A stretch of 48,784 nt of DNA from PVC group bacterium (GTDB lineage Bacteria; Verrucomicrobiota; Kiritimatiellia; CAIKKV01): positions 1 through 48,784 of the forward strand of contig CAMDGM010000025.1 in NCBI GenBank assembly GCA_945898015.1, read 5' to 3'. A program made the translations under genes and the position numbers. Below, in pieces: positions 1 through 7,110 of this stretch. The notes beneath the pieces are model-generated. The model was not told the origin of the DNA. It made no database searches and saw only the letters and a program-made list of their open reading frames with translations. Positions within the stretch are counted from its first letter, which is position 1, and the number at the start of each line of letters is the position of its first letter.

Positions 1-231
1 GATCCGCCCGAAAGCGGCCGGCCATTTGCGCCCGAAACGACGCGACCCACCACGGCGGGCACGCCCGCTCAACCTTTCCGCCAGTCAGCCACAAAGCGTG
101 CCATTAAGGCCCCGTCTTTAAAGGGGTATCAGAATTCTGTCTTACACCCAATAAGGTCGGATTACGTGGGAGGCGCATCACATGGGAATAGCACGTTTGT
201 GGCCCACGTGGAACGACCGTTCGACCAGCGC
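1..231. other. Left-edge non-coding stretch, no gene recognised
   Basis: I see no convincing coding region here; both strands break into short frames. Two inverted repeats are visible: GCGGGC-AC-GCCCGC at about 56-69, and CCCC/GGGG arms around GTCTTTAAA near 110-126. Either could form a hairpin beyond the end of folD, which is transcribed toward this edge, but neither has a clear U-tract, so a terminator call would be weak. Confidence 0.4.
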
Positions 232-1122
232 CTAACGCTCGCCGCGCGCCCTGCGCTTCGCGGACATCACCGTGTTGAACAACAGCATCGTGATGGTCAT
301 GGGCCCTACCCCGCCCGGCACGGGGGTGATCAAACTGGCTTTCCCCAGCATCCCCTCAAAATCCACATCGCCGGCCAGACGGAACCCCGACTTCCTCAAG
401 GGGTCCGCGATCCGGTTCACGCCCACGTCGATCACGACCGCGCCCTCGCGGATCATGTCAGCGGTAATCGTGTTGGGTTTCCCGGCCGCGGCAATGACAA
501 TGTCTGCCTGGCGGGTGAATTTGCCGATATCCGGCGTGCGGGTATGGCAGATGGTAACCGTGGCGTTGCCGGTGGGCGACTTCTGGAGGAGCATGTTGGC
601 CACGGGCTTGCCGACGATATTACTGCGTCCGACAACGACCACGTGGGCGCCGTCAAGCTTGACGCCGCTGTGGATCAGGAGTTGCACAACGCCGTGAGGC
701 GTGCAGGGCAAAAAGGTCTCCTGCCCCAGCATCATCTTGCCCACGCTGACAGGATGAAAGCCATCCACATCCTTATCCGGACTGACCGCCAGCAGAACCT
801 GCTCCTCGTCATGGTGGCGCTGAAGCGGAAGTTGTACCAGAATGCCGTCGATTTTGGGATCGGCATTCATGCGGGCCACCCACGCCAGAAGATCCTTCTG
901 CGGCGTGTCTGCGGGGAGCCGGTGATCGTCGGAAAAGATGCCAATCTCCTCGCACGCTCTTTCCTTGGCGGTCACGTAGGAAATGGACGCGGGATTGTCC
1001 CCCACCAGGATGACGCCAAGCCCGGGAGTCACGCCCTTGGCTTTTAGGATTTCCACGTCGCGCCGAAGTTCCTCGCGGATTTTTCCGGCCACCGCTTTGC
1101 CATCGATAATACGCGCCGTCAT
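232..1122 (-). CDS. folD: Bifunctional methylenetetrahydrofolate dehydrogenase / methenyltetrahydrofolate cyclohydrolase FolD
   Basis: Cytosolic enzyme interconverting 5,10-methylene-THF and 10-formyl-THF (NAD(P)-dependent dehydrogenase plus cyclohydrolase). The 296-residue length is typical. Visible family motifs are the catalytic Tyr49/Lys53 in SYVTAKERAC, ILVQLPLQ, KDVDGFHP, the cofactor-binding VVVVGRSNIVGKPVA and the C-terminal PVPGGVGPMTITML. The frame stays open upstream to 1287, but the methionine at 1122 (MTARIIDGKAVA) matches where FolD proteins begin; the extension overlaps the preceding gene and has no FolD-like sequence. It is last in a same-strand set with fhs and a MetF-like gene, so the three cover successive folate one-carbon oxidation states. 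Confidence 0.96.
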   Translation of the reverse strand: MTARIIDGKAVAGKIREELRRDVEILKAKGVTPGLGVILVGDNPASISYVTAKERACEEIGIFSDDHRLPADTPQKDLLAWVARMNADPKIDGILVQLPLQRHHDEEQVLLAVSPDKDVDGFHPVSVGKMMLGQETFLPCTPHGVVQLLIHSGVKLDGAHVVVVGRSNIVGKPVANMLLQKSPTGNATVTICHTRTPDIGKFTRQADIVIAAAGKPNTITADMIREGAVVIDVGVNRIADPLRKSGFRLAGDVDFEGMLGKASLITPVPGGVGPMTITMLLFNTVMSAKRRARGER

Positions 1123-1136
1123 GCCGTTTCTCCCTG

Positions 1137-1925
1137 TTACTTCCAGATATCCTTGACCAGGGGAAGTTGCGTTTTCACGCCCACCATGGCCAGGTAAAAC
1201 CCGCAATCCGGGTATATGCCAATCAAGTCCTTGAGGGTGGCCATTGGATCGTAAGGCGTGCCCTCGGGAATCTCGTAGCCCACGCACTTGGAGAGCAGGC
1301 TGATCTTCTTGGACATCCAGGCCTCAACGACGATCGGCAGGCCGAACGACTTGACCTTCTCGATCCGCTCGTCTTTCCCGAGCACGGGCTGGGTGATGAT
1401 GAATTTCGCGCCCGCGTCGACCTTGCGGTGCATCTTCTCCCATTCGTGATCCTGCGGTTCGTAGGGATTGAACGCCACGCCGAGCGTGAACACGCCGGGA
1501 TATTTTTTGTTGATGAATTGCATGAGTTCCACGGATGTCACCGTGTTGACCGACATGCCGATCGCCTCGGCGCTCAGCTTGGGCAGGCGCTCGCTGCCGT
1601 CGCCGGAGATCGTGAGGATATGTTGGATGCCGAGCTCCTGGGCCTTGTTCAGAATCTCGTCGAGATGCGAACGCGTGTGGAAGGTGTTGAGGTGCAGCAT
1701 CACCTGCTCGGGCTTGACCGGCAACCCCAGTTCGGAAATCATCTCGGTGGCCTGATAACTCAAGTTGCCCATCGGATTGTCGGTGATGCAGGTCATATAT
1801 CCCGCGTCCAGCACCTTCGTATACTTCTCGGCAAACTTCTTCATGTCCTCTTCAAGCGTCTCGCTCGCCTGCTTAGGCGTCAGCACTTCGACATGATAGA
1901 TTTTCTTCGCAATATGGCTTTTCAT
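1137..1925 (-). CDS. Methylenetetrahydrofolate reductase-like protein (MetF family)
   Basis: Predicted TIM-barrel flavoprotein reducing 5,10-methylene-THF to 5-methyl-THF. N-terminal HVEVLTPK corresponds to the FEFFPPK-type start of MetF with its catalytic Glu; LNTFHTRSHLDEIL and HILTISGDG match the MetF HLTC...ILALRGD region. About 262 residues, shorter than E. coli MetF (about 296) and fairly divergent, so it belongs with short MetF-like proteins. I chose the methionine at 1925 (MKSHIAKKIYHVE); the frame extends six residues further to 1943. It lies 14 nt before folD and downstream of fhs, which supports a folate role. A corrinoid-linked variant cannot be excluded from sequence alone. Confidence 0.82.
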   Translation of the reverse strand: MKSHIAKKIYHVEVLTPKQASETLEEDMKKFAEKYTKVLDAGYMTCITDNPMGNLSYQATEMISELGLPVKPEQVMLHLNTFHTRSHLDEILNKAQELGIQHILTISGDGSERLPKLSAEAIGMSVNTVTSVELMQFINKKYPGVFTLGVAFNPYEPQDHEWEKMHRKVDAGAKFIITQPVLGKDERIEKVKSFGLPIVVEAWMSKKISLLSKCVGYEIPEGTPYDPMATLKDLIGIYPDCGFYLAMVGVKTQLPLVKDIWK

Positions 1926-2004
1926 ATTTTTACCACTCGTCATCCTAATCTTAACTCGACCGCTTAAACTCCACTATCCGTTATTACCAAAGATATTCCT
2001 CTTC

Positions 2005-3768
2005 TTAAAACAACCCGCGCACCTTGCCGGTGTTCACATCCACATCGATCCGACGAAAGGCCGGATCGCTGGCCGTGCCCGGCATCAGCTTAATCGCGCC
2101 CGCGACCGGCACCACGAAGCCCGCGCCGCGGTAGACCAGCACGTCGCGGATCGGCAGGGTCCAGCCCTTCGGCCGGCCCTTGGCCGCCGGATCGTGGGAC
2201 AGGCTCAGGTGCGTCTTGACCATGCAGGTGCCCATGGTGGAGGTTTTCGGATCCGCTTCCAACTCCTTGGCCCGGGCCAGCGCCTCGTCCGTGTAGGAAA
2301 CGCCGTCCGCGCCGTACACCTCGCGGGCGATCTTCTCGATCCGCTCGCGAAGCGGCATGCTGAGCTCGTAAAGGAACTTGAACTGATTCTTCTCGCTCGA
2401 GGCCGCGATCACGGCCTCGGCGAGTTCGAGGGCCCCCTCGCCGCCCTTCAACCAATGGCGGGACAAAGCCGCGAACGCCCCATGCTGTTCGGCGATCCGG
2501 CGGATCAAGGCGATCTCGGCAGGTGAATCCGTATGGAAACTGTTGATGCATACCACCGGGCGCACGCCGCTCTTCTTCACGATCTCAATGTGAGCAACCA
2601 GGTTTTCGCAGCCCTTTTCGAGCAGCCCAAGGTTTTCTTTCGTATAGGCTTCGTCCAGCTTCTTGCCGGGCTTCACTTCGGGCCCGCCCCCATGCATTTT
2701 AAGAGCCCGCACCGTGGCCACCAGCACAACCGCGTTGGGGACAAGCCCGGAATACCGACACTTTAGATTCCAGAATTTCTCGAACCCGATATCCGCTGCA
2801 AATCCGCTCTCCGTCACATGGTACTCGCTCAGTCGCGTTCCAAGTTGGTCGGCGATAATCGAACTCTGCCCAATCGCGATGTTGGCGAAGGGTCCCGCAT
2901 GCACGAACATGGGCTGGCCTTCCAGCGTCTGGAGCAGCGTCGGGTTGATGGCGTTGAGCATCCACGCGGTCATGGCGCCGTCGACCTCAAGATCGTGGGT
3001 CGTCACTTCGCGTCCTCGTTTATCGTAGCCCACCACGATCTTTCCCATCCGCTCGCGAAGATCAGCAAGATCCTTCACCACGGCCAGAATGGCCATGATC
3101 TCGCTGGAAACCGTGATCTGGAACCCGGATTCCATCTCGAACCCGTCCATCGGGGACCCTTTCCCGATCGTAATCTGGCGAAGCGCCTGCGCGCAGAAAT
3201 CAATGGCCCACCGCATGGATATCCGGGCGGGATCGATGTCCAGCCGCTTCAGCCCGCTTTTTGCCAGCCGGGCATCATCATAATTGGCCTCGTGCTGAAT
3301 CCGCGCGGTCAAGGCCACCATGCCCAAATTGTGGGCGTTGGTAATCGCGTCAATATCCCCGGTCAATCCAAAAGAAAACGGCGTCAAGGGCAGGCATTGG
3401 GAAAGCCCGCCTCCGGCAGCCGACCCCTTGATGTTGAATGTGGGGCCGCCACTGGGCTGGCGAATGGCGCCGCTGACACGCTTGCCGAGCTTGCCAAGCC
3501 CCTCGACTAACCCGAGCGTCGTGGTGGTCTTCCCCTCGCCCAGAGGCGTGGGGGTGATGGCGGTGACGTCAATGTACTTCCCCGTTGGAAACGCCTCAAT
3601 TCGGGAGAACGCCTTCAGGTAATCGATTTTCCCGACTAGCCTCCCCATGGGAATCAGCTCATCCTCACGAAATCCGGCCTCGCGCCCCACCTGATTGAAC
3701 GGTTTTAAGCCCACTTCTGCCGCTTCGGCAATCTGCCAGTCGGCCATCTTAGTCGGATCAAATTTCAT
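2005..3768 (-). CDS. fhs: Formate--tetrahydrofolate ligase
   Basis: ATP-dependent ligase making 10-formyl-THF from formate and THF, the entry step of the folate one-carbon branch. The protein is about 587 residues. The nucleotide-binding P-loop [16 protein letters not shown] is clear, as are the conserved [14 protein letters not shown] and [19 protein letters not shown] segments. I start at 3768 ([14 protein letters not shown]) because GGAGG precedes it at good spacing; the frame runs 16 residues further upstream without family similarity. It is first gene of the fhs-metF-like-folD group, followed 79 nt later by the reductase. Together the genes could assimilate formate or, in reverse, dispose of one-carbon units. 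Confidence 0.97.
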   Translation of the reverse strand: MKFDPTKMADWQIAEAAEVGLKPFNQVGREAGFREDELIPMGRLVGKIDYLKAFSRIEAFPTGKYIDVTAITPTPLGEGKTTTTLGLVEGLGKLGKRVSGAIRQPSGGPTFNIKGSAAGGGLSQCLPLTPFSFGLTGDIDAITNAHNLGMVALTARIQHEANYDDARLAKSGLKRLDIDPARISMRWAIDFCAQALRQITIGKGSPMDGFEMESGFQITVSSEIMAILAVVKDLADLRERMGKIVVGYDKRGREVTTHDLEVDGAMTAWMLNAINPTLLQTLEGQPMFVHAGPFANIAIGQSSIIADQLGTRLSEYHVTESGFAADIGFEKFWNLKCRYSGLVPNAVVLVATVRALKMHGGGPEVKPGKKLDEAYTKENLGLLEKGCENLVAHIEIVKKSGVRPVVCINSFHTDSPAEIALIRRIAEQHGAFAALSRHWLKGGEGALELAEAVIAASSEKNQFKFLYELSMPLRERIEKIAREVYGADGVSYTDEALARAKELEADPKTSTMGTCMVKTHLSLSHDPAAKGRPKGWTLPIRDVLVYRGAGFVVPVAGAIKLMPGTASDPAFRRIDVDVNTGKVRGLF

Positions 3769-3770
3769 AA

Positions 3771-3941
3771 TCAGCGTTCCTCCGGCTCGGGCGTCAGGAT
3801 AACACAACGACTCCATTCATGATGACGAAACGCCTTGTTTTCGTCAATCCATTCACGGGTGGAAATCCGGTCCGCTCGCCGAAGTGTTTCCATGGCGTTT
3901 ACTCTACCGGAATCAGCCTCGTGCTGTATTGTGGCCTTCAT
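3771..3941 (-). CDS. Possible 56-residue leader ORF upstream of fhs
   Basis: A short open frame ([14 protein letters not shown]... ending PEPEER) stops 2 nt before the fhs start, so the fhs Shine-Dalgarno lies inside its end. A TATAAA hexamer sits just upstream of its ATG, next to a perfect palindrome AGAACGTTCT at 3951-3960. No family is recognised. It may be a translated leader of the folate operon or simply non-coding leader RNA that happens to be open. Confidence 0.25.
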   Translation of the reverse strand: MKATIQHEADSGRVNAMETLRRADRISTREWIDENKAFRHHEWSRCVILTPEPEER

Positions 3942-3996
3942 CCGATTTATAGAACGTTCTTGCTGTGCGTTCTCGAAAAACGAAAACCCCACACGC

Positions 3997-5817
3997 TTAC
4001 TCCACGCTCTCAAGCTTCGCGTTCCACCACGGATCCGCTCGGCGCGGAACGCTTCCAGGCATCAGCCTCACCTCGAACGATACTTCGCCGGACGCCGGAG
4101 CGCTGACGTCAAAACAGACCATCCGCATGCCGGGATTTGGCGAATCGAAGTCCGCTACCGGAGCGCTGACGTCGATCACGCGCCAGTTGAAAATCATCGT
4201 TCCACGAGCTTCCATTCTCAGCGATTCACCGGCCTGTTCCAGACGCGGACACGCGCCATTCAGGACCACGTCTGCCCGGGTCATCAGCCCCCATCGCACC
4301 TGAGAGCCCGGCCTCAGCCCCCCGAGAAAATCGCGAATCACGACGGACTCCCGCCCGGGCAGGATGACCGTGCGAACAACCCGGCCAGCCTGTCCCCGAT
4401 AAACCGGACTCAACTCCACGCGGGTGTACGGCGTGTCCGAATCGACTTCGAACTGGGTAATTGGACAAGCCCCGCTTGCAACCTGAAGCGCGCCATCAAT
4501 GGTCAGCGTGTTATGGCTGTGATTGTTAAGCCTGAAAATCCGCCAACGGTCAGACCCTTGACCGGAACTCCACAAATCCAAACCGCGCGATTCGACTCGG
4601 TGATAATCCTCGGACCCCAAGTCCAAGGCCCATCGTACACCATCGGCATCCAACACAAATGACCCGCAGTCCATCTGCCCGTGGCTGTGAGCCGGGCTGC
4701 CGGCCTTGACGCCCACAAACAAAGCCCGTGAATCGCCCCATCGGCTGCGGTGAACCGCGATCGGCGTCGCGCCTCGATCCTGCCAGTCCAACGGCAAGCG
4801 GCAGGTGCCGGACCGTGACTCCGGAGGTAGCCACAGAAGCTCCAGCGAAAAACGCGGGCTTCGATTTGAATCGCTCCAGGTTTCAGCCAGCGCGGCTCTC
4901 CAGTCGGGGTCCACGGGCGTGCCAAACCGGGTGGCGAACCAATACATCGCGCTCGAGGCATAGCGATTAGAGCTGCAATCCGAATAATTAAAAGGCAGGC
5001 GCAGGGGGCCCGTGACCTCTTGAATATAGAGACCGGTCTGATCAAACCCGGGGCTTGCGGAGAGGCCAAAATCCGTCCCCAGGACACTTTCCAGGGTGTC
5101 GACCAGCATGATCGTGAACATCGTGCCATAATCCCAATACATCGGGCCTTCCGGGTACCCACCATCCGGATTATAAACCTTCATGGCTCCGGGAATATTC
5201 ACCAACATCCGTTGAATCACCCGCACAGCGCGGTCCGGATCCGACTCCATGAGCGTCAGCGCGGCGGCCACCATACCGCAATGACAGACCTGAGACCAGT
5301 TGTTCGTGGCCGTGACCCACCTTCCTGGCGGGTCTCTTTCCCCGGCATCCAGCCCCTTATCCGTCAACCCTCGAGCCACTTCTTGCCGAATATCCGGACT
5401 GATCGCCTCATGGAACCAGTCCAGCCCTATGGACACGGCCAGGCTCATCTCCGCCGTATCCAGGAAATGCCGGGGGTTCCAATCCGGAAATCGGCAGACG
5501 TTGCGCATCTCCGCCACCGCCCGGTCAACAAACTGGGGATCCCCGGTCAATCGCCAGGCCTGCCCGAGCGTGACCATACGGGAAAGACACTCACGTGAAA
5601 CCGACAACAATCGACGCCCGGTCAACACCGGCTCAAGCAAAGGCATTTCCTTAACGCTGTCAGCCTGCTCCATCAAGCGGGCGAACCCTTTAGCCACCAG
5701 AGGTTCGGCCGCAATTCGGGCCTTAAGTGCGTCGGTATCACCCGGTTTCCGCATGAGACGAGGATGCACCTTGCCCAGCGCCTTCTCCACCGCAGCCCGT
5801 ACGACATCGGGCGTCAT
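3997..5817 (-). CDS. Heparinase II/III-like polysaccharide lyase family protein
   Basis: A 606-residue protein with the two-part layout of heparinase II/III-like lyases: an N-terminal alpha-helical toroid with TNNWSQVCHCGMVAAAL, YPEGPMYWDYGTMF and paired aromatics, then a C-terminal beta-sandwich containing HSHGQMDCGSFVLDADG, a Trp/Asp-rich LDLGSED segment and NNHSHNTLTIDG. These enzymes cleave uronic-acid polysaccharides by beta-elimination; the substrate here cannot be told. I see no clear signal peptide at the chosen start, which is unusual for a secreted lyase and suggests a cytoplasmic role or an unrecognised export route. Its ATG overlaps the gmhA stop by 4 nt (ATGA), so the two are translationally coupled, hinting at a link to a cell-surface or exopolysaccharide process. 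Confidence 0.82.
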   Translation of the reverse strand: MTPDVVRAAVEKALGKVHPRLMRKPGDTDALKARIAAEPLVAKGFARLMEQADSVKEMPLLEPVLTGRRLLSVSRECLSRMVTLGQAWRLTGDPQFVDRAVAEMRNVCRFPDWNPRHFLDTAEMSLAVSIGLDWFHEAISPDIRQEVARGLTDKGLDAGERDPPGRWVTATNNWSQVCHCGMVAAALTLMESDPDRAVRVIQRMLVNIPGAMKVYNPDGGYPEGPMYWDYGTMFTIMLVDTLESVLGTDFGLSASPGFDQTGLYIQEVTGPLRLPFNYSDCSSNRYASSAMYWFATRFGTPVDPDWRAALAETWSDSNRSPRFSLELLWLPPESRSGTCRLPLDWQDRGATPIAVHRSRWGDSRALFVGVKAGSPAHSHGQMDCGSFVLDADGVRWALDLGSEDYHRVESRGLDLWSSGQGSDRWRIFRLNNHSHNTLTIDGALQVASGACPITQFEVDSDTPYTRVELSPVYRGQAGRVVRTVILPGRESVVIRDFLGGLRPGSQVRWGLMTRADVVLNGACPRLEQAGESLRMEARGTMIFNWRVIDVSAPVADFDSPNPGMRMVCFDVSAPASGEVSFEVRLMPGSVPRRADPWWNAKLESVE

Positions 5818-6410
5818 GCCGGCGGAAACGCCCGTTCAGCCGCTTCGAGAATGAGATGGAGCACGACTTGGTGGGCTTCCTGGATACGCTCGGTTTGCTG
5901 TGCACGAACCAGGATTTCCCAATCTCCACGCCCTTTCAGGCACCCACCGGTTTTACCCAGGAGGCACAAGACCTTCATTCCCTTGGCGTGGGCGGCCTGA
6001 AGCGCTTTTTCAAGATTCAGGGCATTTCCGCTTGTGCTGAAAAGCACCAGCACATCGCCGGCCTTCCCTAAACCTTCAATTTGTCGGGAAAACACGAAAT
6101 CATAGCCAAAGTCATTGGCGATACACGTTAATGCCGTACAGTCCGACACGAGCGAAAGGGCGGGCAAAGACGGTCGATTTCCGCGAAACCGCCCGGTAAA
6201 CTCCTCCGCCATGTGAAGGGCCTCCGCCGCGCTGCCACCGTTGCCGGCAGTCAGGATTTTTCCGCCGGCTTTAAGGGCGTTCACACAGCCCTCCGCTGAC
6301 GCTGAAATCATGTCCGCCTGCGCGGCAAGCGACGCGATCAGCAAGGCGCTTTCGGCCACGATCTGGCGTACAGACTCCGGGTCAAGCGTTGTGGAGGGCC
6401 TGGTTTTCAT
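5814..6410 (-). CDS. gmhA: Phosphoheptose isomerase (SIS domain, GmhA)
   Basis: Converts sedoheptulose 7-phosphate to D-glycero-manno-heptose 7-phosphate, first step of ADP-heptose synthesis for LPS or surface glycans. A single SIS domain is present with TAGNGGSAAEALHMAEEF, LVLFSTSGNALNLEKAL and the C-terminal QEAHQVVLHLI helix that supplies the conserved His. About 198 residues, normal for GmhA. The start at 6410 (MKTRPSTTLD) is preceded by AGGAAC; 14 further upstream residues are open but unneeded. Promoter TTGACA-17-CACAAT with a dyad lies just upstream. Coupled by ATGA overlap to the heparinase-like gene. Confidence 0.92.
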   Translation of the reverse strand: MKTRPSTTLDPESVRQIVAESALLIASLAAQADMISASAEGCVNALKAGGKILTAGNGGSAAEALHMAEEFTGRFRGNRPSLPALSLVSDCTALTCIANDFGYDFVFSRQIEGLGKAGDVLVLFSTSGNALNLEKALQAAHAKGMKVLCLLGKTGGCLKGRGDWEILVRAQQTERIQEAHQVVLHLILEAAERAFPPA

Positions 6411-6472
6411 ACTTTTGTTCCTGCCAGCAAAAATGACTTGTCTTGCGCCCACGGTTCTCAGAAAACGTGTAA

Positions 6473-6501
6473 ATTGTGACAGCGCCTGACGCCGCTGTCA
6501 A
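6473..6501 (-). promoter_or_regulatory. gmhA promoter overlapped by a 24-bp dyad
   Basis: On the minus strand a perfect TTGACA (6496-6501) is separated by 17 bp from CACAAT (6473-6478). The arms TGACAGCG (6477-6484) and CGCTGTCA (6493-6500) form a perfect 8-bp inverted repeat with an 8-bp centre, covering the -35 box and touching the -10 box. This geometry is expected of a repressor operator. The same dyad could act as a hairpin at the end of the upstream HPt transcript, although no U-tract follows it. Confidence 0.6.
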
Positions 6502-6519
6502 GGGAACCCCTTTTCCTAT

Positions 6520-6906
6520 TTAGCTGCCGAGCTTATTGATCCCTGTCAACAGCCGGACCAGTTCCCGTCGAAACAATTCCATATCCTCTTTCAGTTGGCC
6601 AGGCGGCCTGCCGGAATCGCGGGCGAGCTTGAGGGTTGCGTTAAGCGCCGTGGCGGCGGCGTATAGATCGTTTGCGCTCAGCATGCCGGATGTCCCCTTA
6701 ACCGCATGGGTCAAGGCTTCCGCATCCGCCCACTGATCGGCGGCAAATAGCGCCTCAAGCCGGCCTGCCAAATCGCCATAACGCTCACGGAATTCAAGCA
6801 ACACGTCCCGGTACAGGATCCGGTTGTTCATACACCTCTCCAACCCCTCGGATACATCAAGTCCGTCCACTTGCTCGAGGGTCACGGGTGCCTCCTGGTT
6901 TCGCAT
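6520..6906 (-). CDS. Orphan histidine phosphotransfer (HPt) domain protein
   Basis: A single four-helix HPt domain with the phosphoacceptor signature HAVKGTSG (His at residue 67 from this start), followed by AAATALNATLK typical of the next helix. It would relay phosphate between a receiver domain and another response regulator. About 128 residues with no other domain; no kinase or response regulator is nearby, so partners must be encoded elsewhere. I use the ATG at 6906 (MRNQEAPVTLEQVDG); a GTG at 6945 would add 13 residues. A possible promoter TTGAGC-17-TCATAT overlaps the divergent region toward the helicase. Confidence 0.85.
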   Translation of the reverse strand: MRNQEAPVTLEQVDGLDVSEGLERCMNNRILYRDVLLEFRERYGDLAGRLEALFAADQWADAEALTHAVKGTSGMLSANDLYAAATALNATLKLARDSGRPPGQLKEDMELFRRELVRLLTGINKLGS

Positions 6907-6995
6907 GCGCTTGTCACGCGGTCTCTCATGTTGAAATATGATCACAGACGAACCTGCAGCTCAAGCACTATCGCATATGATGTGCACGTGGGCGC

Positions 6996-7023
6996 TTGAC
7001 ACCCGGACTCAAACAGCCATAAT
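6996..7023 (+). promoter_or_regulatory. Promoter for the helicase-nuclease gene
   Basis: TTGACA (6996-7001), 16-bp spacer, CATAAT (7018-7023). It would give a leader of about 80 nt before the TTG start at 7111. The GCCATAAT context recurs at other promoters in the window. Confidence 0.6.
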
Positions 7024-7110
7024 CGCCTCTTCGTTAGAAATGAAAATCCACCTCATGCAATACGTCTCCCCGGCGACGAACGTCCCCTAGAGGGTGAAAA
7101 AGGCAACGAC

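Noticed and set aside
166..1047. Long plus-strand frame opposite folD
   Set aside because: Antisense shadow with His/Arg-rich composition; folD on the other strand has all family motifs.
3951..3960. Palindrome AGAACGTTCT considered as a LexA box
   Set aside because: GAAC and GTTC half-sites have no spacer, unlike known GAAC-N4-GTTC or CTG-N10-CAG sites.
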